Below, piece after piece: positions 1 to 7,370 of a stretch of DNA of 64,000 bases. The DNA comes from Desulfovibrio subterraneus (lineage in GTDB: Bacteria > Desulfobacterota > Desulfovibrionia > Desulfovibrionales > Desulfovibrionaceae): contig NZ_BLVO01000004.1 of NCBI RefSeq assembly GCF_013340285.1, positions 491,736 through 555,735 on the forward strand, given 5' to 3'. How positions within the stretch are numbered: position 1 is the stretch's first letter; each line of letters opens with the position of its first letter. The translations under genes were made by a program, and so were the position numbers. The notes under the pieces were generated by a model. The model was not told the origin of the DNA. It saw nothing but the letters and a program-made list of their open reading frames with translations, and did not search any database.

Positions 1-20
1 TCCTGTCTCAAACCCGCTTC

Positions 21-1259
21 TCAGAAAAGAAGCACATCAACCTCCGCCCCTTCATACACGCCTTCGCTGTCGGAGGGAATGCGTATGACCCCCTGCGACA
101 AAATCAGCGTCTTGAGCAGGCCGGATTTGCCTGTCACGGGGGTGGCGCGCACGCTGCCGTCCACGGCATCAAGCCGCACGCGCACATAATCTTCGCGCCC
201 CGGCTTGGAAGCCACGTTGCGCGTCAGCACAGCACGGCGGGCGGGCCACAGGGACTGATCGAACGGATTACGCCAACCGGCAAGGTGCCGCAGAAACGGC
301 ATGCCCAGCACGAACATGACCACCTGCGCAGAGGCCACCTGACCGGGCAGCCCCCACACGGCCTTATTGCCGCAGCGAGCCAGAATGAGCGGTTTGCCTG
401 GGCTGATGGCCACCCCGTGGTTCACGAGTTCCATGCCTTCTATGCGTTCAATGGCAGCCACGGTGAGATCGCGTGTGCCCACGGAACTGCCGCCGGAAAG
501 AAAGACGGCGTCGTTGGCGTCCAGCGCCGTGCGCAACGCGGATTCAAGGCTGGCAAGATCATCCTTCACAAGGCCGTACTGCGTGGGCAGACCACCTGCT
601 CGCGCCACGCTGCGTGCAAGGGTTGAGCTGTTCACATCGCGCACCTGCCCCACCTGCGGGGTCTGCGCCACCGGCACAAGCTCGTCTCCGGTGGAAAGAA
701 TGCCCACACGGGGCCGGGCATGCACGGCAACATCCGCAATACCAAGGGCCGCCAGCAGGCCAATTTCCTGCGGGCGCAGCAGGGTTCCGGCTGCAAGGGC
801 CACCTTGCCCGCTCCGGCATCTTCCCCCTTGAGCATCACGTTGTCGGCGGGGGCAAGGGACTTGCGCATTTCCACAGTGCCTGCGCCCAGCTCCTCTGTG
901 TGCTCGATCATCATCACGGCATCGGCCCCTTCCGGCAGAATGCCCCCGGTCACGATGGAAGCACACTCTCCGGGCCGCAGCGAAAATTCCGCAGGCTTCT
1001 CTATGGGCACCGCGCCCACACTTTCCAGATAGGCGGGGTTCATTTCGGAAGCGCCGAAAACATCCTGCGCACGCAGCGCGTAGCCGTCCATGCAGGAACG
1101 CGGCGCGGCAGGCAGGTCTTCACCGGAAACCACATCCTGCGCCAGCACGCGGCCATCCGCCGCCATGCCGGACACCGTTTCTTCCGTCAGGGGAGAGAAG
1201 GTCCGCAGCACATCGACAAACGCGGTCACGCTCAGCACATTGAAAAAACCGTTCTTCAT
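21..1259 (-). CDS. moeA: Molybdopterin molybdenumtransferase MoeA
   Basis: MoeA inserts molybdate into adenylylated molybdopterin to finish the molybdenum cofactor, in the cytoplasm. The 412-aa product has the usual family length and motifs: SCMDGYAL near residue 55, TGGILPEGADAV near 104, STGDEL near 189, SGGSSVGTRD near 255 and a GLPG motif in the C-terminal half. A GTG lies three codons upstream of the chosen ATG and is an alternative start; neither has a strong Shine-Dalgarno. The gene is monocistronic as far as visible, running leftward toward the window edge. A terminator-like hairpin lies in its putative leader (1343-1365). Molybdenum or tungsten enzymes such as formate dehydrogenases are the likely beneficiaries (inference). 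Confidence 0.95.
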   Translation of the reverse strand: MKNGFFNVLSVTAFVDVLRTFSPLTEETVSGMAADGRVLAQDVVSGEDLPAAPRSCMDGYALRAQDVFGASEMNPAYLESVGAVPIEKPAEFSLRPGECASIVTGGILPEGADAVMMIEHTEELGAGTVEMRKSLAPADNVMLKGEDAGAGKVALAAGTLLRPQEIGLLAALGIADVAVHARPRVGILSTGDELVPVAQTPQVGQVRDVNSSTLARSVARAGGLPTQYGLVKDDLASLESALRTALDANDAVFLSGGSSVGTRDLTVAAIERIEGMELVNHGVAISPGKPLILARCGNKAVWGLPGQVASAQVVMFVLGMPFLRHLAGWRNPFDQSLWPARRAVLTRNVASKPGREDYVRVRLDAVDGSVRATPVTGKSGLLKTLILSQGVIRIPSDSEGVYEGAEVDVLLF

Positions 1260-1342
1260 GCAAACCACTCTTCGGGCTTCCCTGCCGCCGCGATGACCAA
1301 CATACGCTGGCCGTGAACCGGACAGAAGGATTCGTGCGCTAT

Positions 1343-1365
1343 AAAAAAAGCCGGACCGTTCCGGC
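1343..1365 (-). terminator. Terminator-like hairpin upstream of moeA
   Basis: On the minus strand GCCGGA-ACGG-TCCGGC is followed directly by seven T residues. No minus-strand gene lies upstream of it, so it either ends an unseen short transcript or sits in the moeA leader as an attenuator. Confidence 0.6.
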
Positions 1366-1474
1366 GGAAACGTTGCAAATCACTTTTTCCATACTTGCGA
1401 CATCACACGCAATTAATCAAGCCGTCTGTTCTGCCTTGCGGTTTCGCACTCCTGCTGTTTTTTTGCACACAGCG

Positions 1475-1506
1475 TTGACCTGTCTATAACTTCACACTGT
1501 AGGGAG
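1475..1506 (+). promoter_or_regulatory. Possible promoter of the SRPBCC-MerR pair
   Basis: TTGACC at 1475-1480 could be a -35 box, with a poorly conserved -10 around TGTAGG (1498-1503). An elongated spacer of 18-19 bp would fit control by the MerR-family protein encoded two genes downstream. The -10 is weak, so this is tentative. Confidence 0.35.
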
Positions 1507-1522
1507 TAAGCAGGAGGTGCGT

Positions 1523-2032
1523 ATGACCACCAATGAACGAAAGGATCTTGCGGCAACCATGCATGTGGATGCAGCGCCGGAAACCGTGTTTCCCCTGCTC
1601 TGCCCCGTGCGTGAATACGACTGGATTGAACAATGGCAGTGCACAATGGTATATACCCGTTCGGGCTATGCAGAACCGGGCTGCGTCTTTCAGACCGCTT
1701 TCAAGAATGACGCAGGCGGTGACGAGATTACGGACACGTGGGTCGTCTGCCGGCATGAGCCGGACAGGGAAGTGGCCTTTGTCCGCAACAACGGGCACAG
1801 GACCATTCTCTACACCATAACGCTTGAACCAGATATCCGTGGCACGCGGATGACATGGAAGCAGCAGCTCACCGGCCTTACGCCGGAGGGCAACGACATG
1901 GTCAGGGCTGCAACGCAGGCGGAGTTTACCACCCTCGTTGCCTCGCTGGAAATAATGCTCGATCATTATTGCATCACGGGGCGGCGGCTTTCCGCTGACG
2001 ACGTGCGTGAGCGCCTCGCCGGAGCCAGTTAA
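1523..2032 (+). CDS. SRPBCC (START-like) superfamily protein
   Basis: This 169-aa soluble protein has the look of the SRPBCC/polyketide-cyclase-like fold: an N-terminal 'VDAAPETVFPLLCPVREYD' strand-helix start, a W-rich middle and a long C-terminal helix. Such proteins bind hydrophobic ligands; the ligand here is unknown. The ATG at 1523 was chosen over the GTG at 1517 because AGGAGG at 1512-1517 is ideally spaced for it. It is followed after 66 bases by a MerR-type regulator on the same strand, so the pair probably forms one unit in which the regulator senses a related signal (inference). Confidence 0.75.
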   Translation: MTTNERKDLAATMHVDAAPETVFPLLCPVREYDWIEQWQCTMVYTRSGYAEPGCVFQTAFKNDAGGDEITDTWVVCRHEPDREVAFVRNNGHRTILYTITLEPDIRGTRMTWKQQLTGLTPEGNDMVRAATQAEFTTLVASLEIMLDHYCITGRRLSADDVRERLAGAS

Positions 2033-2098
2033 ACGCCTGTTCAGCGCTTGCCAGTAACTGCCTGCAGCAAGATGATTCTGCGTAACGGAGGATTCCGC

Positions 2099-2656
2099 AT
2101 GTATACGGTCGGCAGACTTGCCAGACGGTTCGGCCTTTCGCGCAGCACCCTGCTCTATTACGACAAGATCGGGTTGCTGCGTCCCTCATCCCACACGCAC
2201 GGGGAATACCGCCACTATTCAGAGGGGGATGCCGAACGCCTGCAACGCATATGCATGTTCCGCGATGCGGGTCTCAGCTTAGCGGCCATCGCCCGCGCAC
2301 TGGATGCGGAACCCGCAGACCGGAGTAATGACACAGGCGAAACCACTCCGCTGAACGCCATTCTCGAAGAAAGGTTAGAGGAACTGCACCGCGAAATGGT
2401 GGCCCTGCGCAACCAGCGCACCATCATCACCGGCCTGCTCGGGCTTGATTCCCTGCCCGAAGCAACACCCATCACACGCGAGCTGTGGACCTCGCTGCTT
2501 TCCGATGCCGGATTCAGCGAAGATGACATGCGCCGCTGGCATGCGGATTTTGAACGCACCGCACCGGAGCAGCATGCGCGGTTCCTGAAGGTGCTGGGCA
2601 TTCCCCAGTCCGAAATCGGCCTTATCCGCGCATGGGCCGCAGCCCCGCAACGATAA
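2099..2656 (+). CDS. MerR-family transcriptional regulator
   Basis: The 185-aa protein starts with a clear MerR winged-helix domain (YTVGRLARRFGLSRSTLLYYD, then a GEYRHYSEGD wing), followed by a dimerisation helix with 'LEERLEELHREMVALRNQR' and a C-terminal ~70-aa region that would form the effector part. The start at 2099 is backed by CGGAGG a few bases upstream; an in-frame upstream extension to 2048 has no such site. No cysteine metal-binding cluster is seen, so a metal sensor is unlikely. It probably regulates its own unit with the SRPBCC gene upstream. A strong terminator follows at 2721-2760. Confidence 0.9.
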   Translation: MYTVGRLARRFGLSRSTLLYYDKIGLLRPSSHTHGEYRHYSEGDAERLQRICMFRDAGLSLAAIARALDAEPADRSNDTGETTPLNAILEERLEELHREMVALRNQRTIITGLLGLDSLPEATPITRELWTSLLSDAGFSEDDMRRWHADFERTAPEQHARFLKVLGIPQSEIGLIRAWAAAPQR

Positions 2657-2720
2657 AACGGCTGTTCCGTACAGACAGCACCGTACCGCATTAAACCACA
2701 AACAATGTAGAGCCCAATCC

Positions 2721-2760
2721 ACGGGGAGCAGGAGAAGACCTCCCCTGCTCCCCGTTCTTT
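2721..2760 (+). terminator. Rho-independent terminator
   Basis: ACGGGGAGCAGG (2721-2732) pairs perfectly with CCTGCTCCCCGT (2744-2755), followed by a T-rich run. It ends the SRPBCC-MerR unit. Confidence 0.9.
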
Positions 2761-2923
2761 TTCCACCCTGCAACTCGCGCTTAAGCTCCATTTTCCGCAC
2801 CGTGCGTCCCTGCCTCAAGCGATACGGAATACTCGCGCCACCTTCCCGACCGCCCGTCATGATTGACAGCCCCCCGCGCATCCCCGTAGGTTAATGGGAT
2901 GAACTTCCTCAAAGGACACTCTC

Positions 2924-4285
2924 ATGCGCGGTGACGTTCTCGTCGTCGACAAGGATAACGACTCACTTTCCGGATTACCCGCCGTGCTGCGGGAGGCAGG
3001 CCTGCAGGTCACGCACGTGAAGAACCACGACGAGACCCGCGCCACCCTCGCGCAGATGGATTTTTCCGTTGTGGTCGCCGCCCTTGAGGAACATCACGCC
3101 CACAAGCAGACCCTGCTCAAGGTGATCAAGGGCAACACGCCGGAAACGGAAGTGGTGCTCGTCTCGCGCACGGCCACGGTTGATGCAGCGGTGCGTGCCA
3201 TGCAAATGGGTGCCTACAACTATCTGCCGCTGCCTGAAAATCCTTCCGATCTCGTCATTGTCATCCAGAAGGCATTTGAAAAAAGCCAGTTGCAGCAGGA
3301 GCTGATGGAGCTGCGGCACATGATCCGCGGCCAGCAGGCCATGCCCATGCTCATTGGCAAAAGCGCCAAGATGCAGGCTCTCAAGCGGGAAATTGCCCGC
3401 GTTGCGCCGCTGGACTGTACCGTGCTCATTCAGGGCGAAACCGGAACCGGCAAAGAGATGGTGGCCAAGATGGTGCACCGCCTGAGCCTGCGTTCCGACA
3501 AACGCTTTCTGGCGGTGAACACCGGAGCCTTTAACGCGGAACTGCTTGCCAACGAACTGTTCGGCCATGAACAGGGAGCCTACACCGGTGCACAGCGCAC
3601 CAAGGCAGGCGTGTTCGAGGCAACGCATCAGGGCACGCTGCTACTGGACGAAATAGGCGAAATGCCGCTTGGCATGCAGGTGCAGCTCTTGCGCGTGCTG
3701 CAGGAACGCACGGTGGTCCGCGTGGGCGGCACTGAAGAAATTCCCGTGGATGTGCGCCTCATGGCCGCCACCCACCGCGACATTGAAAAAGAGGTGGAAC
3801 GCGGCCGCTTCCGTCAGGACCTTTTCTACCGGCTGAACGTCTTCACGCTCAAACTGCCCGCCCTGCGCGAACGCGTGGACGATATTCCCCTGTTCTGCCA
3901 CTATTTCATCGAAAAATTTGCCAACTCCTTCAAGAAGGATGTGACCGGCATGGACGATGAAGTGCTCGGCATTCTCATGGCCCACCCCTTCCCCGGCAAC
4001 GTGCGCGAGCTGGAAAACCTCATCGAGCGCGCCGTGGTGCTCTGCGACGGCTCCACCATCGAGGCACGCCACCTGCCGCAGGAATTTCACAAGGCCGCCG
4101 CCATGACACACCATGACGTGCAGACCGACGAGGGCCTTCTGCCCCTCACCGAGGTTGAACGCCGCCACATCCTCAAAGTGCTTGAGCACGTGCAGCACAG
4201 CAAGGGACAGGCCGCCAAGATACTCGGCATCGACCGCGCCACGCTCTGGCGCAAGCTGCAACGCTACGGTATAGAGGCGGACTAA
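2924..4285 (+). CDS. Sigma-54 enhancer-binding protein with degenerate receiver
   Basis: This 453-aa NtrC-family activator has a receiver-like domain (1-120), an AAA+ domain (about 143-372) and a Fis-type helix-turn-helix (about 411-450). The AAA+ part is complete: Walker A GETGTGKE 171-178, sigma-54 contact loop GAYTGA 218-223 (Tyr variant of GAFTGA) and Walker B LLLDEIGE 239-246. The receiver is not: the phosphoacceptor Asp position reads Ala (FSVVVAAL, about A53), the conserved Lys before Pro reads Leu (LPLPENP), and one of the acidic pair is Lys (VVDKD). It should therefore work without classic phosphorylation. AAGGA precedes the ATG. No kinase is adjacent. Downstream lie TTGCA boxes and a sigma-54-like promoter that are its most obvious candidate targets (inference). 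Confidence 0.93.
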   Translation: MRGDVLVVDKDNDSLSGLPAVLREAGLQVTHVKNHDETRATLAQMDFSVVVAALEEHHAHKQTLLKVIKGNTPETEVVLVSRTATVDAAVRAMQMGAYNYLPLPENPSDLVIVIQKAFEKSQLQQELMELRHMIRGQQAMPMLIGKSAKMQALKREIARVAPLDCTVLIQGETGTGKEMVAKMVHRLSLRSDKRFLAVNTGAFNAELLANELFGHEQGAYTGAQRTKAGVFEATHQGTLLLDEIGEMPLGMQVQLLRVLQERTVVRVGGTEEIPVDVRLMAATHRDIEKEVERGRFRQDLFYRLNVFTLKLPALRERVDDIPLFCHYFIEKFANSFKKDVTGMDDEVLGILMAHPFPGNVRELENLIERAVVLCDGSTIEARHLPQEFHKAAAMTHHDVQTDEGLLPLTEVERRHILKVLEHVQHSKGQAAKILGIDRATLWRKLQRYGIEAD

Positions 4286-4371
4286 GCCGCCTTTTTACCG
4301 CTCTGCGGGTATTCTCCGCCCTCAGATTCTCCGGCACAATCCCTGGCACATTCCCTGGCCCGCGCCAATTG

Positions 4372-4430
4372 CTCTCCTTAATACTCTTGTTGCCACTCTC
4401 CTTAATGCTCTCGCTATCACTCTCCTTGTC
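4372..4430. repeat. Imperfect 24-bp tandem repeat
   Basis: CTCTCCTT recurs three times at about 24-bp spacing just downstream of the activator gene, the first two copies followed by AATRCTCT. In the activator mRNA these would be anti-Shine-Dalgarno-like CUCUCCUU stretches. Function unknown. Confidence 0.6.
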
Positions 4431-4556
4431 GGCCTTTTTGTTACCCATTTTTAACGTCCGTTTTTGCTATCCATCCTGAAACATGGTTTCAGCCGCAGCA
4501 TTCTGCCCATTTTTCACGCATAAAATCAGATAGTTGCTCACAGGCAATCCCGGCAC

Positions 4557-4588
4557 ATTGCAGAATGCAACATGTTGCATTCTGCAAT
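4557..4588. promoter_or_regulatory. 32-bp perfect palindrome: two TTGCA-N3-TGCAA boxes
   Basis: The 32 bases are a perfect inverted repeat. They contain TTGCAGAATGCAA (4558-4570) and its mirror TTGCATTCTGCAA (4575-4587), with centres 17 bp apart. Each matches the TTGCA-N3-TGCAA form known for LuxO operators in Vibrio. The centre of the second box is about 155 bases upstream of the -24 element at 4735, within the usual range for upstream activator sites. Confidence 0.75.
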
Positions 4589-4644
4589 AAAACTAAAAAA
4601 ACCAATAAAATCAGCTTGTGCAAATGAAATTCGTTATCACGTCG

Positions 4645-4657
4645 TTGCAATGTGCAA
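4645..4657. promoter_or_regulatory. Third TTGCA-N3-TGCAA box
   Basis: TTGCAATGTGCAA repeats the same 5-3-5 architecture about 70 bp from the second box and about 84 bp upstream of the -24 element. Confidence 0.7.
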
Positions 4658-4732
4658 CACACCCATTTGCCACCAAATTGGTTCAAATTATTTTAGCATT
4701 TATTTTCAGTATGTTATCAAACGTTACAACTT

Positions 4733-4749
4733 TTGGCACGAGTCTTGGA
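4733..4749 (+). promoter_or_regulatory. Near-consensus sigma-54 promoter
   Basis: TTGGCACGAGTCTTGGA matches the sigma-54 consensus YTGGCACGRNNNTTGCW at every defined base except the C of the -12 element, which is G. Predicted transcription start is near 4760. No open reading frame with a ribosome site follows; the hairpin-rich segment ending in a terminator does. Confidence 0.65.
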
Positions 4750-4759
4750 TATACCCAAA

Positions 4760-5023
4760 CGCAACCAGACAGGACAAAGGTCGCAAGCCTTACGGAATGT
4801 CCATTTACCTCCTTGGGGCATTCCGTAGGTCACAGCAAGACGGCAACCTTGTTGTGACCGGTACCGAAAGGTACCAGAACTCCTCCATACTCCTTCGTCG
4901 TGTCTGCCGGGAACACAGCCAGTCTCCATATACGCTTGGCTATGAAAAACCCCACACAGCACCACCCCGTTCCCGGTGGCACACGCAAAGAGGCCGTATC
5001 TGTTTAAGATACGGCCTTTTTTA
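4760..5023 (+). ncRNA. Candidate sigma-54-dependent structured small RNA
   Basis: About 260 nt without a credible gene. Three hairpins abut with no spacer: TACGGAATG/CATTCCGTA (4791-4827), a 12-bp stem with one G-U pair (4828-4859) and GGTACC-GAAA-GGTACC with a GNRA tetraloop (4860-4875). Weaker stems lie at 4917-4941 and 4962-4979, then a strong terminator at 4992-5023. ACCTCCTT (4807-4814) in the first loop and CTCCTCC and CTCCTT at 4880-4895 are anti-Shine-Dalgarno sequences exposed outside stems. The 5' end is inferred from the promoter at 4733-4749. An RNA gene best explains promoter, folds and terminator together, but no family is recognised and nothing shows expression. A decayed mobile element is the main alternative. 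Confidence 0.55.
4992..5023 (+). terminator. Rho-independent terminator
   Basis: GGCCGTATC (4992-5000) pairs with GATACGGCC (5008-5016) and is followed by seven T. It ends the candidate RNA. In the other direction it could weakly serve the convergent hydrolase gene. Confidence 0.92.
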
Positions 5024-5049
5024 TTGTCCTGTATTCCGCCGCGACGAGC

Positions 5050-5613
5050 CTAGTGCAGTTCCTGCAAAAACTGGCTGCATGTGCACAGGCGTGCATAGCG
5101 CATCTGCAAGGCAGCCATGAATGCGGCATGCACCTTGGCGGCTTCCACCTCCACCCCGTCAAAGGCAAGGGCGCGGGCTGCGCAGGCGTCATGCAGCACC
5201 GTGCATGTATAGCCAAGATCAAAGGCCGCGCGCACGGTTGCATCAACACACATGAGCGACATCATGCCCCCCGCAACCAGATGCTCCACACCAAGCTGCC
5301 GCAGCAGCTCTGCCAGCCCCGTCTCGCGAAAGCTGTTCGGGTAATGCTTGGTCAGCACCGGCTCTCCCTGCACTGGGGCGACAGAGGCGTGAATCTCCGC
5401 CCCTCGCGTTCCCGGCAAAAAAAAGGTGCTGCCCGCTGCCACGGCCTCGTGCCGTATGTGCACTACGGGCATGGTGCGCTCTCTGAATGCGTGAAGCACC
5501 TGTGCGGCTCCGGCCCCCGCAGCGGCTGCACCTTCCAGCTCAAAAGCACCACCGGGAAAATAGTCATTCTGGATGTCTATCAGTAACAGGGCTGTATTTT
5601 TGAGATGACTCAT
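5050..5613 (-). CDS. Isochorismatase-family cysteine hydrolase
   Basis: The 187-aa protein shows the isochorismatase-like fold and its catalytic triad: Asp13 in LLLIDIQNDY, Lys89 in LTKHYPNSF and Cys122 in SLMCVDATVRAAFDLGY. Members cleave isochorismate, nicotinamide or other amides; the substrate cannot be told from sequence. The start at 5613 is set by AAGGAG eight bases upstream, although the frame is open further. It is divergent from a DJ-1/AraC regulator gene at 5978, a common arrangement in which that regulator controls the hydrolase (inference). Confidence 0.9.
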   Translation of the reverse strand: MSHLKNTALLLIDIQNDYFPGGAFELEGAAAAGAGAAQVLHAFRERTMPVVHIRHEAVAAGSTFFLPGTRGAEIHASVAPVQGEPVLTKHYPNSFRETGLAELLRQLGVEHLVAGGMMSLMCVDATVRAAFDLGYTCTVLHDACAARALAFDGVEVEAAKVHAAFMAALQMRYARLCTCSQFLQELH

Positions 5614-5977
5614 AGGGTTCTCCTTATCCTGAATCTGGTTCTGTTCACGGCGTTTGGTCATATGAATGTACCCTATCACGCAGACCGCGCGAGCCTCACA
5701 TATTTCACGATGGCCCTGCTCTTCCGGCCGGTTCGGGCTCACAGATCCGGCTATTCACAGGCCCGTTGTTCACCGGTCCGTGGCTCACAGGTCGGGCTGT
5801 TCACCGGTCAGAGTCATCGCACCTGCCCCGTCTGCTACGGCTCCGGTACGTTCCCATACGCCCGCCGACTCCGCCAACCGCTTACAGGATACATCCTATG
5901 CCTTACGTTGCACCTGCACGAGTGGCCGGATTGACAAAAAAAGGGTAAAAACCGACAATCCATTTCCGGAGGTTGTC
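5614..5977. promoter_or_regulatory. Divergent control region with direct repeats
   Basis: This 364-base spacer has no gene. Two imperfect direct repeats begin with GCTCACAG at 5738 and 5783 (45 bp apart), and GTTCACCGGTC occurs at 5768-5778 and 5799-5809 (31 bp, three helical turns). Same-face direct repeats are what an AraC-type regulator would bind; the adjacent one is the natural candidate. Confidence 0.5.
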
Positions 5978-6985
5978 ATGCACATTGCCCTGCTGGCTGT
6001 TGAAAATTGCCTGCACTCCTGCGTTACGGGTCTACGCGACATGTTCCTTGTGGCTGCCGCCAGAGGGGATGGCGCGGGCGGCACCTATCCCTTTACCGTG
6101 AGCATCCGTACCAGGGACGGCCAGCCCGTGCGTGCCTTCGGCAACATTCCTCTCATTCCGGACGGTGCCCTTGCCGCCCCCCATCTTGACCGGCCGGATG
6201 TGCTTATTCTGCCCGCCGTGCTTGATGATCTTGCCTCCCTCTGCGCCGATGCCCCGCTTCTTGAAGACATTCAACGCCTCCATGCAGGGGGCACGCTCAC
6301 GGCATCGGTCTGCGCAGGCTCATGCCTGCTGGCCGCCGCAGGCATTCTTGACGGACGGGAAGCCACCACCCACTGGAACCTTGCGGACGAATTCAGCAGG
6401 CGGTTCCCGCAGGTGAAACTGCGGCCGGAGCGCATGCTCGTGGATGGGGGCGACTTCATCTGCGCAGGCGGGGTTACGGCCTATCTCGACCTTGCGCTCT
6501 ACCTCATCAGGCGGTTCCGCTCTGCCGAAGAAGCAGGAGCCCTTGCCCGGCTCATGCTCATAGACCCGCACAGGGAACGGCAGACCCCCTACAGCATGGG
6601 GGGCTTTCGCAAAAACCACGGCGACGGCGCCATCCTTGCCGTGCAGGACTGGCTGGAACAGCACTATGCCGAACCATGCCCCGTAAGCGCCCTTGCAGAC
6701 CGCGCCAATATGGGCGAGCGCACCTTTCTGCGCCGGTTCCGCGCGGCAACAGGAGAAACCTCGGTGGCCTACCTGCAACGCCTGCGCATGGACGCGGCAA
6801 GACGCCTGCTGGAAACCACCGCACTGGGGGTGGAAGAGATAACCGCCGCCGTGGGGTATCAGGATGCCGCGTCTTTCCGAAAGCTTTTCCGTTCACTGAC
6901 GGGCATGTCACCTGCCGCCTACCGCGACCGTTTTTCACTACGGAGTCCCGTCGCGCCCGCTGCGGGCAGGCGGGCGGCGCGCTGA
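5978..6985 (+). CDS. GATase1-like/AraC-type transcriptional regulator
   Basis: This 335-aa regulator combines an N-terminal DJ-1/PfpI-like (class I amidotransferase-like) domain, about 1-190, with a C-terminal AraC double helix-turn-helix, about 225-320 (ending in VGYQDAASFRKLFRSLTGMSPAAYRDRF). Cys112 in SVCAGSCLLAA sits at the nucleophile-elbow position, with His132 nearby. GGAGG precedes the ATG at 5978. Proteins of this GlxA-like architecture often control nitrogen-compound catabolism genes next door; the divergent isochorismatase-like hydrolase is the likely target. Confidence 0.92.
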   Translation: MHIALLAVENCLHSCVTGLRDMFLVAAARGDGAGGTYPFTVSIRTRDGQPVRAFGNIPLIPDGALAAPHLDRPDVLILPAVLDDLASLCADAPLLEDIQRLHAGGTLTASVCAGSCLLAAAGILDGREATTHWNLADEFSRRFPQVKLRPERMLVDGGDFICAGGVTAYLDLALYLIRRFRSAEEAGALARLMLIDPHRERQTPYSMGGFRKNHGDGAILAVQDWLEQHYAEPCPVSALADRANMGERTFLRRFRAATGETSVAYLQRLRMDAARRLLETTALGVEEITAAVGYQDAASFRKLFRSLTGMSPAAYRDRFSLRSPVAPAAGRRAAR

Positions 6986-7370
6986 GCAGAATTCCGGCAG
7001 GTCGCGCGTGCTGTACAACCGGAGAAACGGACAATTTTTCGCCCCCTTGCAAGATGCCGCGCATTGCAACGAAGGGCGTATCGTGCGATACTTAAAAGAA
7101 GTACGCGGTTCGCCACGACACCCGTTCACGCTGAAGAATAGCCGGCCAACTGCCGAAGCATTGCCGGACTACAACAGGGCTACTGCCGCATTAGCACCGG
7201 ATTACTAGCGGTCCGCGACCGGTCCACAACCGGACCGCTGAGACGCATACGGCAGCAACAGTTCCGGCCAGCCCGCAAGGCTGGCAAAGGGCGCAACGGC
7301 AATCGCCTGAGAAAACGGCCGGACCATGGAGCATGGCAGGCCCGCATCCACACCGAAAAGGAGAGAAAGC
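6986..7370. other. Intergenic region with one hairpin
   Basis: No gene is supported. AGCGGTCCG (7207-7215) and CGGACCGCT (7231-7239) form a 9-bp inverted repeat without a T-run, so it is more likely an operator or leader hairpin than a terminator. Confidence 0.5.

Larger units (their letters stand above)
4286..4732. other. Long regulatory intergenic region
   Basis: No credible gene is present. The left part carries imperfect ~24-bp tandem repeats with three CTCTCCTT copies (about 4372-4430). The middle holds three TTGCA-N3-TGCAA boxes. The stretch before 4733 is AT-rich, as expected of DNA upstream of a regulated promoter. Confidence 0.7.

Noticed and set aside
4572..5120. 182-codon plus-strand open frame across the candidate RNA
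   Set aside because: No ribosome site, it crosses the terminator and all hairpins, and it runs into the convergent hydrolase gene; composition is not protein-like.
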